A DNA stretch of 64,000 nucleotides, from positions 10,289,460 through 10,353,459 of the forward strand of contig NC_087083.1 in assembly GCF_026151205.1 (NCBI RefSeq). The letters run 5' to 3'. The notes under the pieces were generated by a model. It saw only the letters and a program-made list of their open reading frames with translations, was not told the origin of the DNA and did not search any database. This document shows positions 1-11,370 of the stretch, in pieces. This DNA is from Bolinopsis microptera (lineage: Eukaryota > Ctenophora > Tentaculata > Lobata > Bolinopsidae). Position numbers and translations under genes: made by a program. Position 1 is the first letter of the stretch, and each line of letters opens with the position of its first letter.

Positions 1-769
1 GATGTTACTCGCCTAAATTTCTTCGAAGTAGCGCGCGCCACTTTCTTCTCGAAATGTCTGGCCCGAGGCAAGTGCTACGAAATAGCGCGTACAGGGCTAA
101 TCCATTAACAATGAAGAATATTGTGGAAGTTTTAACCCAAAATCTATAAAAACTGGACATTTTGCGCGAAAAAAGACGCGCGCGACGACAAAACCACAAA
201 CATTGTAAAATATTTTTAGCTAATATTATGTTTTACAATACAATTATATTATTTACCATTTGAAACAAATTTTACAACAAAATTTATTAATATCGAAGAA
301 AAAATGTTGGGCCAACTCATGCCACTTATTTCATAAATTAAAAGTATGTCATTGGTCATACGCTTTAAATCGTAAATGGTGATCCTTCATATCATATCCT
401 CGAGGAGTCATCGGCAAAAACTGGCAAAATAAATAATAGCGTGCCATGGCCATAAAGAAGAAGGTCAAATTTATTTTATGACTAGACTCTAGAGATCTGG
501 TTTGGGCAGGTGTTTGCGTTAATAATTTGGTAGTATAGGGGTTGTGGGTCAGAATTGAAAATAAGGGTCTCTGACTCTCTAGTTTATCAAACGAAATAGT
601 GCACAGAAAACCTGTCAAAGTTAGTCACATGATATATGTAAAACAAAATTTTAATTAAAACAAAGTTTAAATTTTATAGTATAATATAATGTAATATAAT
701 ATAGTACTATGTTTGCAGTACACTACAATGAAGATGTAATGAAGGGGTACACTGAAAAGATTATTTATC
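1..769. other. Intergenic AT-rich sequence, no gene recognised
   Basis: No convincing coding region or repeat was recognised. Short open frames on the minus strand at 5-199 and 349-618 have no recognisable domain and look like chance frames in AT-rich DNA. Confidence 0.5.
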
Positions 770-935
770 TTTTGGTAGAGACCGTCCACAACAATCAAGC
801 TGAGTCGACCGAGGAGACATTTCACATATGTGTTACTTTGCATAGATCAATCGGATTCTTACCTATCTCCCGAAAATAGGTGACACTGGAATTCGAACCT
901 TGGACCTTCTGCATAAAACCGCTGGGCCTCTTAGC
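770..935 (-). repeat. tRNA-derived SINE-like remnant (minus strand)
   Basis: Read on the minus strand, the stretch holds an RNA polymerase III B-box-like motif (GGTTCGAATTCC, about 889-900). It is preceded by an A-box-like GGCTAAGAGGCCCAGCGG at about 918-936. The distance between the boxes is shorter than in a functional tRNA and no cloverleaf folds, so a degenerate SINE head is more likely than a tRNA gene. Confidence 0.4.
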
Positions 936-1029
936 CCCTATTAAATATGACAAGGAGTGTAGTGTGGTTAATAATCATCCCATTTGCATTGAATTTCCAT
1001 CAAACTAAATCAATTATCAATTTTCTCTG

Positions 1030-1245
1030 CGCCTTAGCCTAGTGGTTCTCACTTTGGTTTGGCAGCCCAGAGGTCCCTGGTTTGAAAATTATACAGTGGG
1101 TAACTCCGGCTAGTCCACTAAGCTGCAATTGGTACAGGGCCTAGGCCTTATAAACTGCCAATTAATTGTTAGATGAACATCTACCTCCTCGGGATCGCTT
1201 ATACTTATGTGAACTTGGAGAAGCATCATTGATTTGATTTGTACA
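1030..1245 (+). repeat. tRNA-derived SINE-like remnant (plus strand)
   Basis: An A-box-like TTAGCCTAGTGGTTCT (about 1035-1050) is followed by a degenerate B box (CTGGTTTGAAAA, about 1077-1088). A non-tRNA body follows, with the segment CCTCGGGATCGCTTATAC near 1187. This order of tRNA-like head and unrelated tail is typical of SINEs. The promoter boxes are imperfect, so it is probably inactive. Confidence 0.4.
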
Positions 1246-1334
1246 AAATTGAATGTAATTTTACACAGTTAAAGTGTATGGACATCTTGTAAAATCCGGA
1301 TTGGAGTATTGTTTATGAGTCGCATGGTTGCAAT

Positions 1335-1422
1335 GTATTCTTGTGTAGACTTGTATTGATCCCGTTTGATGCAACAAAGAAAAATGCTCTTATCAGGAAA
1401 GGAATTACTCAACTTTTCAATG
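1335..1422 (+). repeat. Dispersed repeat, copy A (inverted partner at 6660-6762)
   Basis: About 85 bp including ATTGATCCCGTTTGATGC and AATGCTCTTATCAGGAAAGG recur in inverted orientation at 6660-6762 with few mismatches. The two copies bracket the nested LINE block at 1.6-6.2 kb. The repeat family was not identified. Confidence 0.7.
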
Positions 1423-1604
1423 TTACAACATCGTATTCATGATCTCAAATTATTTGTTATATAGTAGTGTTAATAAAACAAAAGTTAATAAAACAAAAGT
1501 TAAATTTATTACCAATTATTCAATAAATACATATCATAAATTCTAATATTGGAAACACAATGCATAATGGATATCTTAAACTATAATTTTGTTATCACTT
1601 ATAA

Positions 1605-1711
1605 TATACTTACTTTTTACTTACTTTGGGCGATCCTCAATCGAAATCCCATTCACTGTCTGCCTCCACACGTCTCGATCGCACATAACAGTTCGAAGGT
1701 CGTCTAAGTGG
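1605..1711 (-). pseudogene. 3' end of an interrupted LINE (C-terminal ORF2 fragment)
   Basis: Read on the minus strand from about 1703 to 1618, this encodes a typical LINE C-terminus: DDLRTVMCDRDVWRQ, then ISIEDRPK and a stop. A TAAGTAAGTAAG-type tail follows, typical of a LINE 3' end. It appears to be the missing end of the minus-strand fragment at 5638-6237. That fragment stops just after a VARDTGL motif, which in this family is normally followed by a DLRT-type segment. The intervening DNA is a later LINE insertion (see 1712-5637). It is a broken transposon relic, not a host gene. Confidence 0.7.
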
Positions 1712-4397
1712 TGATGTAAATGTTGCATTATTAGAACTCTCAGCAATTCTCGATAATTTGCCGAAATGCAGTTACCTGGCAGGTGATTTCAACATTGATC
1801 TACATAATAAGGATAATGCAATTGTAAAACGTTATGAGGAAGTCCTGTTCAGTAGAGGATTTTTTCCCCTAATATCTCTGCCAACTCATGAGAAGCCAGG
1901 TTGTAAAGTATCGTGTATTGACAATATTATAACTAACGATGTAGAGAGTATAATAGCCTCAGGCACACTTACTGATCGTATATCCCACCACTCACCAGTC
2001 TTTCAAATATTTGAAAAGAGTATGGGATCCACTAAGAGTAACCTAAAATATAAACAATATTACGACTACTGTAAGTCTAATGTTACCTCTTTTGTAAAGG
2101 ACTTGGAACATGAATTAGAGAATAAAGTAATTGACAACTTCACGGTATTTCATGATGTTTTCAAAAGTAGTATCGATAAAACGTGTAAGTTGGCAACCCC
2201 TAAGTCTTCCAAAAGAACTACACAAAATAACCCATGGATCACACCTGGGCTTATAGCCAAAATCAAGCATCAGCACCAACTCTATGACAATTGGGCTAAA
2301 GTTAGAAAGAAAAAATGTAAACTCGGTGAAACTGATTATAAAGGTGGAACATGTCAATGCTTGAAATGTTGTGAAAAACGTTCTAGATACAAAACTTATA
2401 AGGATTATAGAAGGATGGTTAAAAAAGATCGCAAAGATGTTCAAACTAAGTATTTCATGGGAAAATTTGCAGACACAAACGGTAATAGTAAGAAGACATG
2501 GGAACTGATTAATCAAATACGGGGCAAACAGAAACGGCAAATAAAACCGCTGTTTCCTATAAACAATGAGAAGATAACCAATCGTAGAGTAATAGCCAAT
2601 GAATTTAATAAGTATTTTGTTTCTCTAGCGTCTAATTTAAACGGGGCATATAATGAAATTGGAGAACTAACTATTAACAATCTTCCTAGTTTTTATGACT
2701 ACCTGCCTAGAGCAAACACGTCCAGTATTTTCATTAATGACTGTACAGCTGACGAGGTTAGAATGATTATATCTGAACTGAAGAATGGGAAGTCATCCGA
2801 CATCCCAATACATGTAGTTAAAGAATCGTCTAAAGTGATCTGTCCTATACTATCTTTATTATACAGTGAATGCATGAGGAATGGAGTATTCCCAGATGAT
2901 TTAAAGACTGGGAGAATCAGTCCGATGTATAAGAAGGATAATGAGGAATTGCTGGAAAACTATAGGCCAGTATCAACTTTAGCTGTTTTTGGTAAGATAT
3001 TTGAAAAAATTATTTACAACAGACTGTATAGCTTCTTTCAGTCCCAGAAAATGATTTACGAGAACCAGTACGGATTTAGAAAAAATCACTCCACAAGCCA
3101 TGCCCTCAACTCCTCAGTGAATTACATAGAATCCTGTCTTAGCAAAAAACTGCATGTACTTGGAATATTTATTGATCTATCTAAAGCGTTTGACACGATC
3201 TCACATGAAAAACTACTTAATAAACTAGACAACTATGGAATACGTGGAAACGCCAATAGACTCATCGCTAGTTATCTCTCTAATAGATATCAATATGTCT
3301 CTGTACTGGGCGAAGAGTCTGACAAGCTGCCTGTTCTCTTTGGAGTTCCCCAAGGCTCTTGTCTCGGACCCTTGCTATTTATAATATATGTTAACGACTT
3401 ATTTAGAACAACTGATCTGGGCAAATTCATACTATTTGCAGATGACACAAACATATTCGTAGTAGATGAAGGTAGAAAAAAACTGTATGCAAGAGCAAAC
3501 GAAATTCTCCGTTTGTTACACCAGTACATGAAATGCAATCTATTACATATAAATATAAAGAAATGCTGCTACATTCACTTCAATCCGTCACGTACAGCTA
3601 CTGATAATGAGGCAGATAACGAATCAGAATATATACTAACTCTAAATAATACGGTAATAAAGCAAGTTAAAGAGACCAAGTTTTTAGGTGTTATTATTGA
3701 CGAAAAGCTAAAATGGGATGTTCAAATAAGAGCCCTCAACTCGAAACTTAGGTGTGAGATCGGAAGACTCAGTAGAATACGACACGTTATCCCGAAAAAA
3801 CACCATAAAGAATTGTACCACACGTTATTTGAGTCACACCTAAGATTTGGAATATCGGTATGGGGTGGGTCGAGTAATAATATGCTTCAACCTATCTTCA
3901 TCACTCAGAAAAAATGTATCAGAATACTATTTGGTGACCTTGAAGCATATCTAGATAAATTTAGAACATGTGCCAGAACACGTTGTATAGATGAACAAAT
4001 CCTAGGAAGAGAATTCTTTGAAAAAGAGCATACAAAGCCGTTGTTTAACAAGAACGGCCTTCTTACCGTCCACAACCTGTACAAATACACATGTCTATTA
4101 GAACTGTTCAAAATTGTCAGATTAGAATCTCCAATCTCACTCCTATCTTTACTTCACAGATCACCATCACAAAGACGTTCAGACCAGTTCATCACCCCGA
4201 ACCCATCCTCCTCTTTCATTTATCAATCAACAAAAATGTGGAACGACTGTCGAAAAATTGACAGTATGATAAGCTTTACTAAGTCAACGAACTTAGTTAA
4301 AGTAACACTGAAAAGTGAGCTACTCAAGATACAGTCCAGGTACGAAGATTTAGAATGGACAGAATTAAACTTCGATAAGAATGAGCTTGTATTTTAA
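1712..4397 (+). CDS. 5'-truncated LINE ORF2: endonuclease C-terminus plus reverse transcriptase (CR1/Jockey-like)
   Basis: This is an open frame of almost 900 codons encoding the polyprotein of a non-LTR retrotransposon, which nicks DNA and copies its RNA at the nick. It opens inside the apurinic-like endonuclease domain: GDFNIDL near 1781, SCIDNIITND near 1912 and a SHHSPV motif near 1985. The catalytic N-terminal part of that domain is absent. The reverse transcriptase spans about 2750-3700. It has YRPVS, GFRKNHST, FIDLSKAFDT (about 3169-3198), GVPQGSCLGPLLF and the catalytic FADDTN (about 3434-3451), then KFLGVIID. There is no true ATG at the left edge; the frame simply continues to the truncation point near 1712, so this is a dead-on-arrival copy lacking its 5' end. 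The frame is intact over 2.6 kb, suggesting fairly recent insertion. The CR1/Jockey placement is by motif impression only. Confidence 0.9.
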
Positions 4398-5637
4398 AAC
4401 AGAGTCCTTTGACTTTATTATTTTGAAATTGAAGAATCGTCTGGCCATAACTCATAATTTCGTTCGCATTACAGATTCACATTCACTTTCATTTTCACTA
4501 TCACGCACAGTACAGGGTCATACCTCAATACCAAATTATTATAGGGCGCAAGAACAAATTTGTTTACAATTATCAAAATTTGTTGAGCCCAGCAGCTTAC
4601 TTCCTATCCTCTCTTCCCCCGTCGTCTGGAGCGTGTGATTTTTGTTGATATCCGAGCTCTTGTTTTTATCTTTTGGTTAACTTTCTGTGATTGGACTCGG
4701 TATTTTCGTCCCCGCCGAGTGGGACGATGCTTGCTCGCCAGTTAAGCTATACTTTAGATGACACTAATTTCTACAAACCACAAAATATTAAATATAAAAT
4801 GTGTCCAGTATGGCGCAAATGCATCATTTGATAATTTCTCGACGCTGTCGTCGGGGTGGGAGTTATCTGAACCAACTGCATGCCCCTACGATTGCGTCGC
4901 CACTGGTGAGCAAGCATTTGTTTGTTGTTTAGTTGTGTTGGAAGGGAACATTACTTGATTAATTCATCCATTAGGATTTTAATAACGATGAGCTAAGATA
5001 TACCGTTCATCTTAGACTATTGGATCAATCTTATTATATGATTAGATTTTATAAACGAACCTGGCATACAAAAGATTGTAATGCGGAGGTTGGCTGGCTC
5101 TTCTATAATAAATACGACACTCCAACTTACAGAATGCTTGCTAGAGATAAAACAAAATATTAGCAGACTATACATGCAGCATGAGTAACTGGTGGATAAG
5201 CCTTCGGTAAAAACGGATCCGGAAAAGTCAATGCGGCACTCGGGTCCTTGGTATTGTCGTCGGTATATTGTCCATTATTTACGTTCTGCTTTCATAGTTC
5301 AAACAATAGTGAGCTCTAAATATACAGCTTTAAACCGATTAAGTATGAATGAATGAAATACATGACAATCCGCACTCCTATAATTCAAAAGCATGAGTAA
5401 CTCGTAGTGATGTACGATTTCTAGAAAGTTTAAATTAAATTTGGCGCTCACAGGTCCTCGTGATCATGTGATCGCCGCATAATGTTCTGTAAATGCGCAG
5501 GGCACCTTCAAGCTTAAATTATTCACCATACTGAGGCAGTCAACCAACGCGCGGCTTTATTTTTATGATATGATATGTTTTGATTGTTATTAATAAATAC
5601 CAAAATTTAAATTTGTTTTACTAAAATTTGTTTTACT
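4398..5637 (+). mobile_element. Probable 3' untranslated region of the plus-strand LINE
   Basis: No gene was recognised here. The nesting model makes this the 3' UTR of the LINE that starts near 1712, ending just before a second copy of an 8-bp target (CTAAATGG at 5638-5645; CTAAGTGG at 1704-1711). The last 60 bases are A/T-rich with a short TTTGTTTTACTA duplication. A UTR of 1.2 kb is long, so another unrecognised insertion may be included. Confidence 0.45.
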
Positions 5638-6237
5638 ACTAAATGGAGCCCAGTGTCACGAGCTACTACGTCCAGGAAGGTGAGTAGTCTCCTTCCAGGG
5701 CCGGATTGGGCAAGTCGCCAGGGGAGGATAGAGGAGATAACTTGGTCAGAAGCTCTCATGCAATGCCCAGCAAATCTGGAACGCCTCGACGCAACCACTG
5801 AGGCAATAGATGGACGGTTGCCATAGATCTGCTTGAGGGTTGGATGCTTCTTCCACGAGATGTTCTTGGCCTTCATCAAAAGACGGGTGTAGCATCCGTT
5901 GAGGCGCTTCTCAAGCTGCTTGTTTATGGTCCATGTCTCTGATCCATAGAGCATTACTGGTTCGACACAGGCTCTAATGAACTTGACTTTCAGTTGTTCG
6001 GAAATACCAGAGGACCAGACTTTTTGCAGTTTAATACAGGCTGACCAGGCCATTCCTTTCCTTGTGTTGAAATCCTTTCTACTGTCCGCAATGAAAGAGC
6101 CGAGGTATTTAAAGTCATCAACCTGTTTAATCTGGCGGCCTGAGATGGAATGTAAGTCGACAGTGGATGTTGATGGTCATGAACTCGGTCTTAGAAGCAT
6201 TCATAGCAAGACCAACTTGTGCGGCTGCATTTTTTAA
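5638..6237 (-). pseudogene. LINE reverse transcriptase C-terminal fragment, frameshifted (RTE/Craf-like family)
   Basis: On the minus strand this encodes the region downstream of a reverse transcriptase domain. It has KTEFMT near 6190, DDFKYLGSFIADS (about 6090-6120), LYGSETWT (about 5935-5955), a GCYTRLL segment and a SRRSRFAGHCMRAS segment. A frameshift separates the first part (about 6125-6237) from the rest (5607-6053 frame). The reading stops making family sense just after VARDTGL at about 5650, where the plus-strand LINE is inserted. The missing C-terminus is found at 1605-1711. It is 5' truncated, frameshifted and interrupted, so non-functional. Confidence 0.85.
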
Positions 6238-6659
6238 TGCTAATAATATATTGACTTTCAAAGTTAAATTTTAGTTAAGTATGAAATGCCACCACATCAT
6301 AGTTAGGGTAAAATATTTCTCTTAAATCTTAAAAATAAAAAGATTGCTCTTATGACTTAAAATTTAAAATTTAAGCAAAATATATATCTAATTTTTAAGT
6401 AGTTGGTTACAGTTTATGACAGTACTGGCATAACCAATTTTATTGTGGCTGGTAAAAGGACCCAGTTGCCTGTAAGGGCTTTACCGAACCCCTGGGGACC
6501 ACAATGTGATAAGATCAGGCCAGATGTTTCTATGTAGAGCAGTTTATTTATTTCGGAGCTATGGTTTCATGGTATAGCTGGTGGTCATGTTTAAAGGTCA
6601 GTTTATCCTTGTGTGCTAATTGTCCATCCAGATGCTTAGTGAAAAGTATTAAAACTTAC

Positions 6660-6762
6660 TAATATAATTGAGTAATTCCTTTCCTGATAAGAGCATTTTT
6701 CCTTGTCGCATCAAACGGGATCAATACAAATTTATACAAGAATACATTGTATGGACATCAAA
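6660..6762 (-). repeat. Dispersed repeat, copy B (inverted partner of 1335-1422)
   Basis: This is the inverted copy of the repeat at 1335-1422, including CCTTTCCTGATAAGAGCATT and GCATCAAACGGGATCAAT. It could be a chance pair of old insertions or the outer ends of a composite element. Confidence 0.7.
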
Positions 6763-7060
6763 TCCAATTATTTCGACAAAAACAGTAAATCATACAAGCT
6801 CAAATATTGAATACGTGTTATTGTCCTCGTTCTAATCTATAAGCAAACATTTTTTACTTTTTAGCCCTTTTGTTATAAAGTTATCGTGTTGAGAGACATC
6901 TGCCTGTAATAATGCAAAAGGTTGGGTGATATGTTTTGTATTTTAATTATCATATACTTGTTTAAAAACGTATTCTGGATAATTCACTATGAAACTTTAT
7001 TGAATTCATTAGCACAAACCAACTTGATTTTATTGTGTAATGGTATTGTCTTTACAATCT

Positions 7061-7342
7061 TACTATATATAAAGCGAGACAATATATATGGATGGATATA
7101 TATGTTTATCTTTACCGCAAAAACCGTAAAAGATATACAACTGAAACTTTTTTGACTGGGCCAAATGCTTTAATGGCCTCCAAATCAGCATGAAAAAAAA
7201 ATAGGCCAAGAAATAGGAGTTTTAGAGCCCAAAATTTGGACACCCAAGTGGGCCTGGGGTCAAAAACGCGATTAAATAGGTAATAATTATTTTAGTCTCT
7301 TGAGTCTTGACACCATTTTAGTGTTTTACGGGTTCCTGCTAG
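7061..7342 (+). repeat. Dispersed repeat of about 290 bp, copy 1 (copy 2 at 16563-16854)
   Basis: It starts with TACTATATATAAAGC and ends with ACGGGTTCCTGCTAG, both shared with the copy at 16563-16854. From 7123 onward the copies are nearly collinear; the segment 7081-7122 differs. There are no clear terminal inverted repeats. This is an unidentified interspersed family with conserved ends, possibly a non-autonomous DNA transposon. Confidence 0.75.
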
Positions 7343-9987
7343 TAGTATATAAAGTTCGCAAAGTGGGACCATTTTATTGTATTAATTACAATAATGTTTT
7401 TCAAAGATGAAATAGAATAAAAATATTATTATTGTAACAACTATTGTTCAGGGATTTAAGAATAAGAAGACTGAGGAAAAGGGCTTACCCATAATACCCA
7501 ACCATATGAAAAGAAAGCCAGTTTGTAGCGAGTAATTTATAGTGAGTACCTCTCATTTTACGATCATTTAACCTTACCTTGTTTAAGTGTTTTACTCTTG
7601 CTTGAATGAAGTTATTTCCTGACTTTAAGTTAATTTGAGGGTTTACTTTCTGCTATTGTTGTGAGACAGTTTCTTAGCTGCACTTAAAACACTGTGTATC
7701 AGTTTTAAGAATTAATCTACAAATTAGACCAGCCTGTAATTATCAGCGGAAATGACTAATTCCATAAATAACACATCCTTCAATTCTACAGTAAGTCAAG
7801 ATAGCTACAGCTTCTCATTACCGTTTGTAACTGTTTTTTGGTACATTTATCTTATTTCCTCCGGTCATTCCTTACTCTAATTTGGGGGGACTAATGAAGG
7901 AATTAGCAGTTAGACTGTCGTCTTGTGCTGGTAGGTTCGATCTGTGAATGTATACACAGCTCTCTTGCATCTAAGACACTCATTTTTACTTTGATATTTC
8001 AGCCACAATCCGATATAGCCATGAATTATAGATGTATAATTTCCGACGATTAGATACAATTTCCAAGCTTTATTGATGGCCTGGAAGTACTTAAGAGCTT
8101 AAGTAATGAGCATGTGATCCTATGTATGTCGAAAAAATAAATGTGTTATACCTGTACTGCAGTCTTTTCTCAGTTAAAATAAGTACTGGTTATGGTATCT
8201 CAAACTTTGATACTACAATGTGATTTAATTTTAAATCAGATTGAATATTATACAAGAATATAATATACTTATAACGAAACAGATGCTCTCGTTTTTATGT
8301 TTTGTTGAAATAGTCAGCTGTGAAGTTAGTCAGTTGTGTTATTTTAAATTAATGTATGCATGTTTGTATCAATAAGCTTATTGTCACACCATCCACGTCC
8401 ATTTGAACACTGAATTGTGGCAATCATAATTGCATTTTGCTCTTATTAATTCATCTTTATGTCCACCATCAATTTTCCGTGAGCGTTCATCTGGATTCGT
8501 TGTTAAAATGCCAGCCTGATGCATGCATAACATCCTTACGAGCACATTTTAGTACAGAACGTTTGGTCTGCTCAAATTAAACTTTCCTGTTCCAAATTTG
8601 TTTTCATGATAAAAAACTCTACAGACATGTCATAATTTGTTTTCTTTTTTCTTATTTTCATAATATCAATATCCACGACAATGTTCCGCTCCTGTGTGAC
8701 ATGAATGTGGTAGATTGTAATAGAGTATCAATTAAAAATAGCCAGTTCCGGAACTACTCAGATCTGCTCATTAGAATGCTAATTAGTCATCTTGACATAG
8801 GATTAATAGATTTAAAGAGAACTGTACAGGAAATCGTTGGGTGATTACCTGCTTTACCAGCGGATGACCTGTCAGTAGCGGACAGCTCATTCTTCTTCTC
8901 TGGTAGCTAATCGTTTCATCGCTTTTGTTTTCTTTTTCGGAAGTGTTGCATTGTATTATTGGGTTGATATTATTACGATATTTATGCTTTCCCGGCACAG
9001 ACACAACATATTTTAATAAAAACGATTATTTTAATAAAACAATTATTTATTTTTGTGTCCCCGGTGCAGAGCAACTTGTAGGACACAGCGGTAAATTTTT
9101 TTAAATAGTGCGATCCGATCCTGCACCTGCCTAAAATTATTTTTACGTGCCGTAAATTTGGAGGGAAAAAACACTGCTATCTAATACTTTACTCTTTAAT
9201 ATTTGTTTAAGAAACCTCAATACTCTTTCTAGAGAATTTAAAGATTAAACTGTAAGGGGAATGTTGAGACGCGAGAGTTAAGTAGCAATCCCTCTTATAG
9301 AGCTGCTTCAGCAAATTACTTGTTTAAAAAATTGGGAAAGAATTAAATTTATTCATTATATGTATTTTTCCTGATTTTAAAAAGTATAATAATACTTTCT
9401 TAATTATTTCCGATTTTTTTGATGTTACGTCGTGAAAAACATTTGACTCATGAGAATGTAGATATTTTCTTATTGTACACTAAAGTACCAAGAGCACAAA
9501 TCTGATCTTGAACGGATATCGGCCGATGGTGCGGAAAAGTGCGATATTAGGTCAAAAGTGCGATTCCGCAACGACTCGTTTTTGTTTGGGGACCGGTTTT
9601 TTTATACCCGGCCAATGTTTACAAAATAATATAATACATAACAATATAATTTTATTTAATATGCGTGAATATGAAAATTGAAAATGTTGATTACGTCTAT
9701 TCATTAAAAACAAAAACAGAAACTTTAAAAATTAAAACTTGTATATCATGATTTATTAACATATAGTGACAAATAATTTGATTTGATACGACAGATGATC
9801 ACACGCACTGTTTTATAAGCTACTTGAGGTTAAAACAAAAAAGAATAACTGAGCCCATGTCTTATCAGCACCTGCTAGCGCTATCTATATGATGCTATTA
9901 ATATGACAGTGAATGGGCAGTGAAAAAAGTGGCATATGATTGATAGTGACTAGTGTGCTAACCGTCTGGTTTTATTTATTCCTTAGT
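7343..9987. other. Non-coding AT-rich sequence, no gene recognised
   Basis: No protein domain or RNA gene was recognised. The only frame above 70 codons (8783-9004, minus) has no recognisable motif. The part near 9988 may include the 3' UTR of the minus-strand LINE at 9988-11370. Confidence 0.5.
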
Positions 9988-11370
9988 TTATTCTCGGTAG
10001 TTGATTTGTTGTGTGCCTGATCTTGTCGATTTACGTAGCCCGGGTAAATTATGTAACAGAAAAGGTGGCCATTCTTCATCGTTTCCTGAGCTTTGTAGTT
10101 CTATCATTACACGCTTCGCTGATTTCTTATATATGCTTATTGAGAAAATGCTAGATGGGCAAGTTATGCGACTAATGTTGTGCTCGGTAATAGCTAATAT
10201 AGGACCTTTATACAGAACACTAGCGCGTAGATCTGGTTGAGAGAACGTTTTTAGCCAGTCGATATTGTCGTCATAAGACGTGCCATACTTTGGTATATCG
10301 GGAGGAAATAAGTCTTTTATCGACGACGGCAGAAGGCCAGGCATGTAAGTTATTTTGTGCATCAGAGTCAGAGCATTTTTTATGATGACCCCGTGTACAG
10401 ATAATATTTCGTACTCTTTAAACGTAGTTTTAGTATGATCCGGAAGCTTACCGTCCTTGTAATAGTAATTCACGTAGCCCGGCATAACTGCTCGTATTCC
10501 CTGCTTTTGTTTAGTGAACAGTGATTCAATATGGGATTTTGCAGCAAAGCCCCAAACTAGTGAACAGAAATTTAAGTGAGATTGTACAAAACTTTGGAAG
10601 ATCTGTAAGCGTGCTTTGATTGGTAATTTGCGTTTTATTTTGAACATAATACCTATAAACCGTGACATTTTTGTTTTGACGGCTCGGATGTGGCTGGCCC
10701 ATTTTAGTTTGTCGTCGACGATAACTCCTAAAAACCTGGCCTCCGTTTTGCGTTCTATAGGAGAGTTGTCGATACTTACTTGTAGAGACGATAGATCTAC
10801 CCGTCTTTTTGAAAATACCATATAGCAAGTCTTCTTCAGATTAAGAGCTAGGCCGTTCGAGTTAACCCATTTTATCAACACGTCAGTGAGGTGGTTTACT
10901 TTGGATATAATGTCTTGTACATTTGATCCGGTGATAATAATGTTTGCGTCGTCTGCGTATAATATAAATTTAGCTAGGTTACTGATTCCTGGTAAGTCAT
11001 TGATATATATGACAAAGAGCAGGGGGCCTAATATGCTCCCTTGTGAAACACCGTATATCATAGATTCTAATGATGAATTGGAGCCGTTTAGGGAAACAAA
11101 TTGACTGCGACCACTGAGGTATGACTCGAACCATTTCAACGCAATGCCACGAATACCGTAATGCTCAAGTTTCCTGAGTAATGTCGCGTGATCTAGGACG
11201 TCAAATGCCTTGCTATAGTCTAAAAGTAATAAAAGTGCTATTTGGTTCTTATTTAGAGAATGCAACTCCGTTGCCTCTACCCCGGCATGTTGTCCGTTAT
11301 ATAATATAATTAACTGTTGGAGTGACCTTGTTTGTGAATGAAGGAGCCACCCTATCAAAACACAATCCAC
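9988..11370 (-). CDS. 5'-truncated LINE reverse transcriptase (CR1/Jockey-like)
   Basis: This minus-strand frame of about 460 codons encodes the second half of a non-LTR retrotransposon reverse transcriptase and its C-terminal extension. Motifs in order are LLLLDYSKAFDVLDH (residues about 46-60), GVSQGSILGPLLFVIYIND (about 107-125), the catalytic YADDAN (about 141-146), ARFLGVIVDDKLKW (about 210-223), and a long C-terminal region with FVQSHLNFCSLVWG. Endonuclease and RT fingers are missing. Sequence beyond 11370 no longer reads as RT, so the copy is truncated there. The first codon is not a genuine ATG. The frame is otherwise open, so the copy is relatively young. It differs clearly in sequence from the LINE at 1712-4397, so at least two such families are present. 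Confidence 0.9.
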   Translation of the reverse strand: MDCVLIGWLLHSQTRSLQQLIILYNGQHAGVEATELHSLNKNQIALLLLLDYSKAFDVLDHATLLRKLEHYGIRGIALKWFESYLSGRSQFVSLNGSNSSLESMIYGVSQGSILGPLLFVIYINDLPGISNLAKFILYADDANIIITGSNVQDIISKVNHLTDVLIKWVNSNGLALNLKKTCYMVFSKRRVDLSSLQVSIDNSPIERKTEARFLGVIVDDKLKWASHIRAVKTKMSRFIGIMFKIKRKLPIKARLQIFQSFVQSHLNFCSLVWGFAAKSHIESLFTKQKQGIRAVMPGYVNYYYKDGKLPDHTKTTFKEYEILSVHGVIIKNALTLMHKITYMPGLLPSSIKDLFPPDIPKYGTSYDDNIDWLKTFSQPDLRASVLYKGPILAITEHNISRITCPSSIFSISIYKKSAKRVMIELQSSGNDEEWPPFLLHNLPGLRKSTRSGTQQINYRE

